From: Nisaea sediminum
Lineage (GTDB): Bacteria; Pseudomonadota; Alphaproteobacteria; Thalassobaculales; Thalassobaculaceae
Assembly (NCBI RefSeq): GCF_014904705.1
Contig: NZ_JACZCQ010000003.1
Span: 620,001-684,000 of the forward strand
Direction of reading: 5' to 3'
Length of the DNA: 64,000 bases
The position numbers were made by a program, and so were the translations under genes. The notes under the pieces are model-generated. The model was not told the origin of the DNA, searched no databases, and was given only the letters and a program-made list of their open reading frames with translations. This document shows, in pieces, positions 45,807 through 54,245 of the stretch (the first letter of the stretch is position 1; each line of letters begins with the position of its first letter).

Positions 45807-47213
45807 TCAGAAGAGCGAGAAATACTCCCGCTCTTCCCACTCCGAGACCGCCTGCGCGTAGCGGTCCCACTCCGCCTGCTTGATGCGGGCATAGTAATCG
45901 ACATAGGCATCGCCGAGCGCGGCGCGGAAGAAGGCGCTCCCGCGGAACAGGGCGAGCGCCTGGTCGAGACTGGTGGGAAGGCGCGCGGCATCGTTCTCAT
46001 AGGGCCGTTCGACCGGCTCTGGCGCCTCAAGTCCGCGCTCGATGCCGTCGAGGCCGGCAAGGATCTGCGAGGCGATGTAGAGATAGGGATTGGCCGCCGG
46101 CTCGCCGATGCGGTTCTCGACCCGGCTGGCACCGTCGCCCGGCCGGGCGAGCGCGCGGATCATCGCGCCCTTGTTGTCCCGTCCCCACTGCACCCGGTCG
46201 GGCGCGAGGGTGAAGGGACGGTAGCGCTTGTAGCCGTTCACTGTCGGCGTCGAGAGCAGGCAACCCTCGGCGGCATGGTCGAGCAGGCCCGCGACCCAGC
46301 TCCGGCCGAGCTTCGAAAGCGCCTCGCCCTCTTCCGGCACCATCAGATTGTCGCCGCTCTCGAGATCGACCAGCGACTGGTGCAGATGCCAACCGCTCGC
46401 CATCGCGTCCTTGAATTTCGGCCGACACATGAAGGTCGCGTGCAGACCTTCACGGCGACAGACCTGCTTCACCATGGAGCGGAAGAGCACCATGTTGTCC
46501 GCATGCTCCATCGCGGAGGCCGGATGGAAGGTGACCTCGCACTGGCTCGGCCCGAACTCGGTTTCAAAGGAACGCACCGGCAGGCCGAGCGCAACCGCGT
46601 TGCGGCGAACGAGATCGAAGACCTCCTCCAGCCGGTCGTAGCGGTCCTCGGTGAGGTACTGGTAACCGTGGGAGAGAAGCTCCGTCTGCGGCGGCGTCTC
46701 CGGCTGGCCCGTATCCTCGTGACCAAGTTTCGGATCGGTCACACGCAGGACGTGGAACTCGACCTCAAGCCCGGTGACGAGATCGTAGCCCTGCGCGTTC
46801 AGCTTCTCCACAGCGCGGCGGAGAATGCCGCGGGAGCAGACTTCAAGCGGCGTGCCGTCGGTGTCCGCGAGATCCGCCTGCATCCACCCCGAATGCGGCG
46901 ACCAGGGCAGGGTTTTGAATGTCGTGGGATCCGGCAGCATCAGCACGTCGCCCGCCCCGGTGAGGCGGCCGGCACCGAAACCCGCATCCTCCTGCCAGAC
47001 AGGGAAGACCGTGCGGTGAGAGGTATCCTTCAGCAGCAGGGTCGAGGTCATGGCGATGCCGGAGCGGAAGGCGCTCTCCAGCGCGTCCGCCATGATGGTC
47101 TTGCCGCGCAGGATACCGTGCTGATCGGCGAAGGAGATCCGGACGACTTCCAGCCCCTCTTCCGCGACCTGCTTCAGAACGGCGTCGATCACGGCCTGTC
47201 TTTCACCGGACAT
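45807..47213 (-). CDS. Glutamine-synthetase-family ligase (gamma-glutamyl-amine/anilide synthetase-like)
   Basis: 468 residues from ATG 47213, which overlaps the region just after the Rieske gene stop. Glutamine-synthetase motifs: GLEVEFHVL, FETEFGPSQCEVTF, MASGWHLHQSL, TPTVNGYKRYRP and RVENRIGEPAANPYLY. The sequence is of the PuuA-like branch, whose members link glutamate to amines, rather than the GlnA branch. It is the third gene of a ferredoxin-Rieske oxygenase operon, recalling gamma-glutamylanilide synthase of aniline dioxygenase clusters. True substrate unknown. Confidence 0.85.
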   Translation of the reverse strand: MSGERQAVIDAVLKQVAEEGLEVVRISFADQHGILRGKTIMADALESAFRSGIAMTSTLLLKDTSHRTVFPVWQEDAGFGAGRLTGAGDVLMLPDPTTFKTLPWSPHSGWMQADLADTDGTPLEVCSRGILRRAVEKLNAQGYDLVTGLEVEFHVLRVTDPKLGHEDTGQPETPPQTELLSHGYQYLTEDRYDRLEEVFDLVRRNAVALGLPVRSFETEFGPSQCEVTFHPASAMEHADNMVLFRSMVKQVCRREGLHATFMCRPKFKDAMASGWHLHQSLVDLESGDNLMVPEEGEALSKLGRSWVAGLLDHAAEGCLLSTPTVNGYKRYRPFTLAPDRVQWGRDNKGAMIRALARPGDGASRVENRIGEPAANPYLYIASQILAGLDGIERGLEAPEPVERPYENDAARLPTSLDQALALFRGSAFFRAALGDAYVDYYARIKQAEWDRYAQAVSEWEEREYFSLF

Positions 47214-47215
47214 GT

Positions 47216-48538
47216 TCACGAGAGCGCCGCGTCCCAGCTGCAGGCGGCGCGGCGGCCGGCATCGCGGTCCGTCCAGACCGTCTCCCAAGCTTCTGTCGGT
47301 CCGATGGCGTCGATCGAGATCGGTCCCTTCACCTGCTCGGCGGCGGCCTCGTCCAGCACGAGCGGCAGCGCACCCTCGCCCTCCTTGACACTCTTGATCG
47401 CGGACCGGAGCAGACGCCGATAGCGCACGATGGCGGCATCCGAGGACGCCAGATGCTCGCGCCGCCGGTCCTGGACCGCTCCCATGGATTCGACCGCCCA
47501 CTGGTCATGCACGTTGATGTCGAGCCCCATGCCGGTGTAGGTCAGCGTCTTCTGCTCTTCCGGATCGTAGCCGTACTGGTTCGTCTTGTTGCGGATCGGC
47601 GCGAAATCCGGCAGCCGGTGCTCCTTGATCCGCTGCTCCCACATCTTCTTCTTGTCGACCGGCGTGCCGAAGCTGGTGAAGACCGAGTACCAGTAGCAAT
47701 GGGTGTCGTCGATCGGCACATGCCACTGGGTGATGGTCATCTCGTTCGACAGCGGGATGGTGATGGCGCAGGGGAAGACCTGGTTGGTCACCCGGACATG
47801 GCGCTGTCCGTTGCCGAGATCGCGCAGCGCGATGATGCGGAGACCGTACTCGGTCTCCTCCACCTTCAGTTCCGGATTTGCGAATTCGCGCAGCACCTTG
47901 GTCATCGGCATGTCGCTCTGCGCCGCCTTGTCGCGGAACTGCTTGCCGTAGCCGTCCGCCGGGTCCTCGTCCTGGAGGAAGCGGTGCAAGAAGGAGGCGT
48001 GCGCCGGATCGATACCGATCTCCAGCGCCTGCAGCCAGTTGCATTCCCAGAGCCCCTTGAACGCAAAAACGTGGCTGTCCGGCGCACGGAAACAGTCGAG
48101 CGCCGGAAAAGCCGGCGGCTCGCCCGGCCCCATATAGGTCCAGATGACGCCGGCCTTCTCCACCACGGGATAGCTGGAGATCTTGATCCGCTCATGCATG
48201 CGCGATCCGTCGGGCTCGGCCGGCTGTTCCGTGCATTGTCCGGTTTGGTCGAAATGCCAGCCGTGGAAGGGGCAGCGGATGCCGCCATCCTCAAGCCGGC
48301 CGTAGCAGAGATCGACGCCGCGGTGCGGGCAGAAACGGCTCATCAGGCCGAGCGTGTCGTCCTCGCGCCGGAACAGCACCAGATCCTCGCCCATCAGGCG
48401 GACCGGCACCACCGGGCGCGGGCCCTCCTCAAGCTCCACGGCGAGCGCAGCCGGCATCCAGTACCGGCGCAGCACTTGGCCCGCCGGTTGATCGGCGCCG
48501 ACCAGTGTAATCTCGTCGTTCTTTTCCTGGCTCATCAT
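47216..48538 (-). CDS. Rieske non-heme iron oxygenase, alpha subunit
   Basis: A 440-residue oxygenase. The Rieske 2Fe-2S ligands are CPHRG...CPFHGWH (about residues 70-92). The mononuclear iron site is EIGIDPAHASFLHRF (about 172-186) with a further Asp later. It resembles the phthalate 4,5-dioxygenase/demethylase type that works without a beta subunit. AAGGAG precedes the start. The ferredoxin gene lies upstream and a glutamine-synthetase-like gene starts right after the stop. No reductase gene is present nearby. Confidence 0.88.
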   Translation of the reverse strand: MMSQEKNDEITLVGADQPAGQVLRRYWMPAALAVELEEGPRPVVPVRLMGEDLVLFRREDDTLGLMSRFCPHRGVDLCYGRLEDGGIRCPFHGWHFDQTGQCTEQPAEPDGSRMHERIKISSYPVVEKAGVIWTYMGPGEPPAFPALDCFRAPDSHVFAFKGLWECNWLQALEIGIDPAHASFLHRFLQDEDPADGYGKQFRDKAAQSDMPMTKVLREFANPELKVEETEYGLRIIALRDLGNGQRHVRVTNQVFPCAITIPLSNEMTITQWHVPIDDTHCYWYSVFTSFGTPVDKKKMWEQRIKEHRLPDFAPIRNKTNQYGYDPEEQKTLTYTGMGLDINVHDQWAVESMGAVQDRRREHLASSDAAIVRYRRLLRSAIKSVKEGEGALPLVLDEAAAEQVKGPISIDAIGPTEAWETVWTDRDAGRRAACSWDAALS

Positions 48539-48578
48539 GGCGGAAGTCTCCTTCGTCGAAGACGCGGATGAAAGGCGG

Positions 48579-48911
48579 CTAGTACTGGGTCTCCGGAATG
48601 GTGACGGTAAGGCCGTCCATCTCCGGGGTCAGCTTGATCTGGCAGGAGAGCCGGCTGGTCTCGCGCCGTTCGGCGGCCGCGTCCTCCAGCATTGCGAGCT
48701 CATCCTCCTGCGCCGGCGGCGCGAGCTTCATGCCTGCGTCATCGAGATAGACGTGGCAGGTGGCGCAGACGCAGCTTCCGCCGCATTCGGCCTCGATGCC
48801 CTCGACATCGTTGAAGACGGCGGCCTGCATGACGGACTCGCCGGTCTCGGCCTCGACGGTTTCCCGCGCGCCGTCCGGCTTCACGAAGGTTACGGAGATT
48901 TTCTCTCCCAC
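48579..48911 (-). CDS. 2Fe-2S ferredoxin (adrenodoxin type)
   Basis: A 110-residue ferredoxin from a GTG start with AAGGAGAG upstream. The cluster ligands are CGGSCVCATC with a further Cys near SRLSCQIKL. This is the vertebrate-type/adrenodoxin family that passes electrons to P450s and Rieske oxygenases, so it likely feeds the Rieske oxygenase encoded 40 bases downstream. Confidence 0.9.
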   Translation of the reverse strand: MGEKISVTFVKPDGARETVEAETGESVMQAAVFNDVEGIEAECGGSCVCATCHVYLDDAGMKLAPPAQEDELAMLEDAAAERRETSRLSCQIKLTPEMDGLTVTIPETQY

Positions 48912-48964
48912 GGCAGATCTCTCCTTGCAGGCCCTGACAGGACGCCGGACCCGCTGTTCCGTTT

Positions 48965-49014
48965 GACCGATTATCGAACATTCGGTCTATTATTGATCAA
49001 AGACAAAATAGACC
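48965..49014. promoter_or_regulatory. Overlapping inverted repeats between ferredoxin operon and IclR gene
   Basis: Two repeats overlap: GACCGA (48965-48970) / TCGGTC (48982-48987), and GGTCTATT (48984-48991) / AATAGACC (49007-49014). They lie in the AT-rich divergent promoter region, 37-86 bases before the IclR start, and are the natural candidates for its operators. Confidence 0.55.
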
Positions 49015-49050
49015 GCAGCCGCAGGGCTCGGTCAAGCCCATGGGAGCACC

Positions 49051-49848
49051 ATGACCGTCCAAGTGCCAGAGAAAGCCGCTCCGCTCTCCACGGAGATCGC
49101 CGACAAGGACATTTCGCTGACCTTCGCGAAAGGTATGGAAGTGCTGGAGGCCTTCGAAAGCGCGGCCGCTCCCCTGACCATTCCCGATCTCGCCCGCCGG
49201 ACCGGCATCAACCGCTCGGTGACGCGCCGACTGGTCCTGACCCTCGTGCGCCTCGGCTATCTGACGGAAGCGAACCGCTCCTATGCACCGAGCCCCCGCG
49301 TGCTCCGGCTCGCCAGCGGATATCTGAGGGAGCGCCAGTTCGGCCGGACGGTGCAGCCCGTCATGGCGTCCTATTCGAAACAGCTCGGCGACGCGATCTC
49401 GCTCGCGGTCCGGGACGGAGCCGACGCGATCTATGTCGCCTACTCGCCTGGCGACCCGGCGCTGATTACCTCCGGCTTCGGCATCGGCTCGCGTCTCCCG
49501 CTGACCGCAACCGCAATCGGCCGCGCCCTCCTGGCCTTCGCCGAAGAGGAGGTCATCGACGAACTGCTTGCCGCTCCGCTGCCCGCCTACACGGCCACGA
49601 CCAAGACCGACCCAGCCGCACTCCGGTCCGACCTCGGCGAAACGCGCGCACGCGGCTACGCGCTCGTCACGGGTGAGTATGAACCGGGCGTCACGTCCAT
49701 CGCGGTTCCGATCCTTGACGGCCGTGGCAAAGCCAAGGCCGCACTCGGCATCGTCGGTCCGGCGGCACGGTTCGAGGAAATCGCGGTCTGCACGCAAAAA
49801 GCGGTAATGCTGCGGGACTGCGCGGAAACGCTGGCAAGCTTCGTCTGA
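49051..49848 (+). CDS. IclR-family transcriptional regulator
   Basis: A 265-residue regulator. The N-terminal winged helix (about 25-85, LTIPDLARRTGINRSVTRRLVLTLVRLGYL) is followed by the IclR effector domain (about 100-260, with GFGIGSRLPLTATAIGRALLA and SIAVPILDGRGKAKAALGI). It is of the PcaR/PobR branch that controls aromatic acid degradation. It is divergent from the ferredoxin/Rieske/ligase operon and probably controls it. Confidence 0.9.
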   Translation: MTVQVPEKAAPLSTEIADKDISLTFAKGMEVLEAFESAAAPLTIPDLARRTGINRSVTRRLVLTLVRLGYLTEANRSYAPSPRVLRLASGYLRERQFGRTVQPVMASYSKQLGDAISLAVRDGADAIYVAYSPGDPALITSGFGIGSRLPLTATAIGRALLAFAEEEVIDELLAAPLPAYTATTKTDPAALRSDLGETRARGYALVTGEYEPGVTSIAVPILDGRGKAKAALGIVGPAARFEEIAVCTQKAVMLRDCAETLASFV

Positions 49849-49873
49849 CGGTCTCTCATCCTGAAGCGGCGAA

Positions 49874-49891
49874 CCGGGGCTTGCGCCCCGG
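49874..49891 (+). terminator. Hairpin after the IclR gene
   Basis: CCGGGGC-TTGC-GCCCCGG, a perfect 7-base stem 25 bases after the IclR stop. No T tract follows, so termination may be weak or rho-assisted. The rest of the ~240-base gap up to the phosphatase gene shows no gene. Confidence 0.45.
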
Positions 49892-50088
49892 CCCGCCTAT
49901 CCCGAGCCGGTCCCATTCGGCCGCGAGAATTCACAAAGATCTTTCCGGTGAAGATCGGCTGACGGTCGTTTGCCCGTACGGGCGGATGTCATTTTCAGGA
50001 AGTTGTGAAGGACTGCGGGGCAAACCATACACTGGTATTCAGCGGCCCAGCAAGAAATTCGCGCCATTCGCGAATTGCGAGAATCCGC

Positions 50089-50697
50089 TTAGGAATTGTG
50101 ATATCCGAGCCAGGGTTCTAGGGCTTCGAAACTTCGGTCCATCGCCCAAGCTCCCGCCCCGGGCAGCGAGATATGGCCGTAGCGAAGGGAGATCTGCGAC
50201 TCGGCACTCTCTTCGTCTCGATGCGCGATCGCCGCGAGATAGAGCGCGGCCACCAGCCCACTCCGGTCCGCGCCAGCCTTGCAGTGGATCAGGATCGGTT
50301 TTTCCGCCGCGGCGAGGAGCTTCACAAGGTCCGCTGCCTCGTCCTGCGACAGATCCTCCGATGCGGACATCGGGAAATCGATATGTGCAATTCCCAGCTT
50401 CCTCGCTTCGGCGATCTCGGTCTCGTACCAAGCCGAATTTCCGCCCGTCCCACGCAGATTGACGATCGTCTGGATACCGTACGCGCTCTGATATGACGCT
50501 ATGTCGCCGGCCGCCGGTTGCGCTGAACGGTATATCTCGCCGACGATCACCGGATGGAAATTGCCGGATAGCTGGAGTCCGCCGATATAGATCGCTGTCA
50601 CCAGCAGGGCAGCAACGCCAGCGCAGATGCATTCCCGCACCGCGCGCCGATATTTCATGAAGAACGCCCTGACCATCTGCATGTCGCTTTCCGACAC
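50089..50697 (-). CDS. Tyrosine/dual-specificity phosphatase with N-terminal membrane anchor
   Basis: 202 residues from GTG 50697 (ATGs at 50682 and 50676 are alternatives). A membrane segment (about 22-42) precedes a phosphatase domain with the CX5R active site HCKAGADRSG (about 140) and the general-acid loop MSASEDLS upstream. It resembles bacterial dual-specificity-type phosphatases of unknown substrate. It stands alone between the IclR gene and an SDR. Confidence 0.82.
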   Translation of the reverse strand: MSESDMQMVRAFFMKYRRAVRECICAGVAALLVTAIYIGGLQLSGNFHPVIVGEIYRSAQPAAGDIASYQSAYGIQTIVNLRGTGGNSAWYETEIAEARKLGIAHIDFPMSASEDLSQDEAADLVKLLAAAEKPILIHCKAGADRSGLVAALYLAAIAHRDEESAESQISLRYGHISLPGAGAWAMDRSFEALEPWLGYHNS

Positions 50698-50776
50698 CGA
50701 TCTATGCCGTCAATGCTCCATATGCCGTTCAGCGACGCCGCCGGACGAGTCGCGAAATGTCGCAGGCCCCGACCAG

Positions 50777-51547
50777 TCACTCGCTTCGAAAGCTCGGCAG
50801 GCCGATCCCGGTCGCGTCGAAGCCGCCGTCGACCGCGAGATACTGGCCGTTGATGTAGCTCGCCCGGTCGCTGCAGAGGAAGAAGATCGCCTCCGCCAAC
50901 TCCTCTTCCAGCCCGTAGCGATTCAGCGGGATCGCGTCGTGATAGTCGGCGCGGATGTCGGGCGTGTGAACCTTCTTCGCCATGGCGGTGTCCACCGGTC
51001 CCGGTGCGACGGCATTGACCCGGATCCCGAGATTCCCGAGTTCGGCGGCCTGCTGCTTGGTCAGGTGCAGCACCGCGGCCTTGCTGGTGCCGTAGGCGAC
51101 ACGGAGCAGGCTTGCCCGGAGGCCCGAGATCGAGGCGATATTGACCACCGCGCCGCCGCCGGTTTTCAGCATCACCGGCGCCGCCGCGTTGGTGCAGAGA
51201 AACGGGCCGTTAAGATTGGTCGCCATGATCTCCGACCATTCCTCGAAGCTGGTTTCCAGCACCGGCTTGAAAGTCGCCACGCCGGCATTGTTGACCAGCG
51301 CGTCGAGGCGCCCGAAGGCCGCCTCCGTCTCCTCGACCGCACGCCGCACCTGCTCCGGATCCGAGACATCGGCGAAGACCGGCATGGCGCCGTTTCGCTG
51401 CCCGAGATCCTCCACCGCCCGCTTCAGCGTGTCCGTGTCCCGATCGAGCAGGGCCACGCGCCAGCCCTCGTCGAGGAACTTCCTCGCCGCGGCGAGGCCG
51501 ATCCCCCGGGCCGCGCCGGTGATCAGGGCTACTTTCGACTCTGTCAT
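50777..51547 (-). CDS. SDR family oxidoreductase
   Basis: A 256-residue classical SDR with GAARGIG, NNAG, NIASISGLRASLLRVAYGTSK (catalytic Ser, Tyr, Lys) and the C-terminal INGQYLAVDGGFDATG. It starts eight bases after the metA stop, so it may be read from the metA promoter. Substrate unknown. Confidence 0.86.
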   Translation of the reverse strand: MTESKVALITGAARGIGLAAARKFLDEGWRVALLDRDTDTLKRAVEDLGQRNGAMPVFADVSDPEQVRRAVEETEAAFGRLDALVNNAGVATFKPVLETSFEEWSEIMATNLNGPFLCTNAAAPVMLKTGGGAVVNIASISGLRASLLRVAYGTSKAAVLHLTKQQAAELGNLGIRVNAVAPGPVDTAMAKKVHTPDIRADYHDAIPLNRYGLEEELAEAIFFLCSDRASYINGQYLAVDGGFDATGIGLPSFRSE

Positions 51548-51554
51548 CGCGCCC

Positions 51555-52496
51555 TCACCCGGCCTGCCGGCGATCGCGCACCGTTCCGATCTCCGAGAGA
51601 TCGAACGGCGTCGTCTGGTAGATCTCGTTGATCCAGTTGGCGAACAGCAGATGGGCGTGGCTGCGCCAGCGGTTCAGCGGCGGATGGGTCGGATCGTCGT
51701 CGGTGAAATAACTGTGCGGAAGTTCCGGATTCATGCCGCGCCCGAGGTCGCGCTGATACTCCTCACCGAGAGAATCCGAGTCGTACTCGATGTGGTTGAA
51801 CATGTAGAGCGCGCTTTTTGCGCGGTCTTCCATCAGGCACGGTCCCATCTCCGGCGAGTCCATCAGGACTTGAACCCCGGCGGACGACGGAACGTCGGCC
51901 ACGCGCGTTTCCGTCCAGCGCGAGACCGGGATCGAGAAATCGTCGGAAAAACCGCGCAGATAGCCCGAGGCCGGCGCCAGATTGCGGTGCCGGTAGACGC
52001 CGAAGGCCTTCTTCGGCAGCTCGTGCTTTGGCACGCCGTGGAAATGGTGCAGCGCGGCCTGTGCCGCCCAGCAGATCATCAGGCTGGAATGCACATGGGT
52101 CTGCGTCCAGTCGAAGATCTCGCAGAGTTCCGACCAGTAGGAAACCTCCTCGAACGGCAGCCGCTCGACCGGTGCTCCGGTGACGACGAGGCCGTCGAAC
52201 TTCCGCTCGCGCAGATCGCTCCACGGCTCGTAGAACGAGATCATATGCTCCTGCGGCACATTCTTCGGCACGTGGTCGGTCATCTTGATCAGCGTCAGCT
52301 CGACCTGCAGCGGGCTGGCGCCGAGCAGGCGCGCGATCTGGGTCTCAGTGCGGATCTTGTTGGGCATCAGATTGAGGAGCCCGATCTGGAGCGGCCTGAT
52401 ATCCTGACGCACCGCGTCCGCCTCGCGCATGACCATGACACCCTCGGCCTCGAGTGCGGCGAAGGCGGGAAGGTCATTCGGTATCCTGATCGGCAT
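51555..52496 (-). CDS. metA: Homoserine O-acyltransferase MetA, probably acetyl-CoA-specific
   Basis: 313 residues from ATG 52496 ([12 protein letters not shown], the family's N-terminus). It makes O-acylhomoserine, the first step of methionine synthesis. The nucleophile Cys142 ([10 protein letters not shown]) and the HIE motif (FNHIEYD) are present. Residue 111 is Glu (GAPVER), not Gly as in E. coli MetA; Glu111 is known to favour acetyl-CoA over succinyl-CoA. A structured leader that resembles a SAM riboswitch lies directly upstream. Confidence 0.93.
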   Translation of the reverse strand: MPIRIPNDLPAFAALEAEGVMVMREADAVRQDIRPLQIGLLNLMPNKIRTETQIARLLGASPLQVELTLIKMTDHVPKNVPQEHMISFYEPWSDLRERKFDGLVVTGAPVERLPFEEVSYWSELCEIFDWTQTHVHSSLMICWAAQAALHHFHGVPKHELPKKAFGVYRHRNLAPASGYLRGFSDDFSIPVSRWTETRVADVPSSAGVQVLMDSPEMGPCLMEDRAKSALYMFNHIEYDSDSLGEEYQRDLGRGMNPELPHSYFTDDDPTHPPLNRWRSHAHLLFANWINEIYQTTPFDLSEIGTVRDRRQAG

Positions 52497-52520
52497 GTTC
52501 AAACCCTCTGCAGTTACAGG

Positions 52521-52644
52521 CATCAAGCAGAGCGGGCATTTCGGCGGGACCCGTTTGGTTGCCGTCTGGCCACATCCTCCGCGACAGGAGCGCCACCTTG
52601 CTCGGGGAGCAGGTTGGCGTTGAGCGTCCGCTCAACTCTTGATG
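52521..52644 (-). promoter_or_regulatory. Structured metA leader, candidate S-box (SAM-I/SAM-IV-like) riboswitch
   Basis: On the minus strand the ends CAUCAAG and CUUGAUG close a long-range stem. Just inside is AUCAAGAG, as in S-box P1/J1-2. Then come a 7-base hairpin (GUUGAGC/GCUCAAC) and an 11-base hairpin (GCCAACC.../...GGUGGC). GGAGGAU...GGCC...GGCAACC follows, matching the S-box core order, and GCCGAAAUGCC precedes the closing stem. It ends 24 bases before the metA ATG. The P2 arm departs from standard SAM-I, so the class is uncertain. Confidence 0.5.
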
Positions 52645-52713
52645 TCCGGGATTGTCTACTTGATCCGGAGCCGGTTGGCAATTCCCTCCGCGCTGGGTGG
52701 AGCCTCGAGACTG

Positions 52714-53322
52714 TCAGGGTGTCGAGCGCGGCAGAGAAACCGGCGGAATCGGCTCCGGCAGGAGCGAGAGATCGGGCACGCCGGCGCCGATATCGATGAA
52801 CCGGTTGTCATCCCCGACCGGGTTCTTCTCGGGATTGAGCTGCGGAAATTGCATGGACACGTTTCGCAGCGGCTGACGGATTGTGAAGAGCTGGACCGGT
52901 GCGCCAGGAGCGTTCGGAAATACCGGAAGGCAGAGATATTCCGACACGGCGTCCTCGCCGACGCTGTATCTGAACTTGGCGCGGAAGGTGATCCCGCAGG
53001 GCTGCGCCGCCATGGCCTCGTTGACCCTGGACCGGGCGGGCCAGTCCTCGGATCGGGAAAGCTCCTTCAGTGTGGTTCCGGTCAGCTCGCGGCCCCGGGC
53101 TTCGTTGATCTGCGTGCCGACCAGACGGAACACCTGCTCCTCGCGCGAGCGGATCTCGAGCACGCTCAGCAGCGAGAGCCAGCGGGCGATCTCCTCGAGA
53201 CGGATGTCGGCCCGCTTCGGCGCAACCGCCGCTCCACGCCAGCGGTTCCAGGCTTCGGCAAAGTCGCGGCAACAGGGCGTTTCCAATATCGACAGCAGCA
53301 GATCGGACATCGGGTCATCCAT
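52714..53322 (-). CDS. PAS-domain protein (PAS_5 type)
   Basis: 202 residues from ATG 53322 with GGAG seven bases upstream. The core (WLSLLSVLEIRSREEQVFRLVGTQINEARGRELTG) is the PAS_5 pattern common in Rhodospirillales. No output domain is present. Ligand and role are unknown. It follows the intradiol dioxygenase gene on the same strand. Confidence 0.75.
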   Translation of the reverse strand: MDDPMSDLLLSILETPCCRDFAEAWNRWRGAAVAPKRADIRLEEIARWLSLLSVLEIRSREEQVFRLVGTQINEARGRELTGTTLKELSRSEDWPARSRVNEAMAAQPCGITFRAKFRYSVGEDAVSEYLCLPVFPNAPGAPVQLFTIRQPLRNVSMQFPQLNPEKNPVGDDNRFIDIGAGVPDLSLLPEPIPPVSLPRSTP

Positions 53323-53368
53323 AGGGATACTCCGCCGGCGCGCGGCAGGAGCGGGAACGCCGAATTTA

Positions 53369-54229
53369 TTAGTCTGCAATGGTTAACGATTGGCTAGCCG
53401 GGGTCAGAATGAAATCGTAGCGCGACCGCCAGAGCGTATCCCCATCTATCCGCTCGAACGGCGCGACTAGGCTCTCCTTGACGCCGAAGACCGCGTCGGA
53501 GGTCAGATAGGGATCGCCTTCCACGAAAGTATGCGTGACGAGCTTCTCGAAGCCCGGCGCGGTGATCAGGAAATGCATGTGTGCCGGTCGCCAGGCATGA
53601 CGGCCGAGCGCCTTCAGCATGTCGCCGACCGGCCCGTCTTCCGGGATCGGATAGGAGACCGGCTTGATGCCGGTGAAATTGTAGGCACCGTCGGGCCCGG
53701 TCACGAAGATCCCCCGGTTGTTCCATTTCGGCTGCTCGTCCGGCTGCTGCACCGAATAGAACCCGTCGGCATTGTCGGACCAGACGTCGATCCGCGCGCC
53801 TTCGACGGGCTTTCCGTCCAGATCGATCACCCGGCCCTCGAAACGGCAGCTCTCGCCCTTGCCGTCGAGCGAGATCGTCTCGCCCATCTCCCGGACCGGT
53901 GCCCCGGCGACATGGAAGGGTCCGAAGACGGTATTCTCCGTCGCGCTCTCCGGGCGGCGATTGTTGATCGCATCGACCAGCATGGAAAAGCCGAGCACGT
54001 CGGAGAGCAGGATGAACTCCTGACGCTCGCCGGAGCATTTCTGCCCGGTCGCGGTCAGGAAGGCGATCGCCTGTTCCCATTCCTCCTGGGTGAGACCGGT
54101 CTCCTTGGCGAAGGCGTGCAGGTGCTTCACCAGCGACGTCATGAGTTCCGCCACGCGCGGGTTCGCGGTCCCGGCCGTCCGGCCGTTGACCACCGCGGCG
54201 GAAGAATCCTCGGTGAAATATCCGCTCAT
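53369..54229 (-). CDS. Intradiol ring-cleavage dioxygenase (hydroxyquinol/catechol 1,2-dioxygenase type)
   Basis: A 286-residue intradiol dioxygenase. The N-terminal linker helix domain has EEWEQAIAFLTATGQKC; Fe3+ ligands are the Tyr residues near 160 and 195 (YSVQ..., YPIPEDGPVG) and His residues in HAWRPAHMHF. The N-terminal pattern (LGFSMLVDAINNRRPESATENTVFGPF) is that of hydroxyquinol 1,2-dioxygenases. GGAGACGGAC precedes the ATG. It likely opens a trihydroxy- or dihydroxybenzene to a maleylacetate or muconate. Confidence 0.88.
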   Translation of the reverse strand: MSGYFTEDSSAAVVNGRTAGTANPRVAELMTSLVKHLHAFAKETGLTQEEWEQAIAFLTATGQKCSGERQEFILLSDVLGFSMLVDAINNRRPESATENTVFGPFHVAGAPVREMGETISLDGKGESCRFEGRVIDLDGKPVEGARIDVWSDNADGFYSVQQPDEQPKWNNRGIFVTGPDGAYNFTGIKPVSYPIPEDGPVGDMLKALGRHAWRPAHMHFLITAPGFEKLVTHTFVEGDPYLTSDAVFGVKESLVAPFERIDGDTLWRSRYDFILTPASQSLTIAD

Positions 54230-54245
54230 GTCCGTCTCCTTCGGT

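Noticed and set aside
49849-50088. Possible small gene or RNA between IclR and phosphatase genes
   Set aside because: Only a hairpin is visible; no ORF with a ribosome-binding site and no recognisable RNA.
52497-52713. SAM-II riboswitch ahead of metA
   Set aside because: The leader is too long and lacks the short SAM-II pseudoknot pattern; S-box-like elements fit better.
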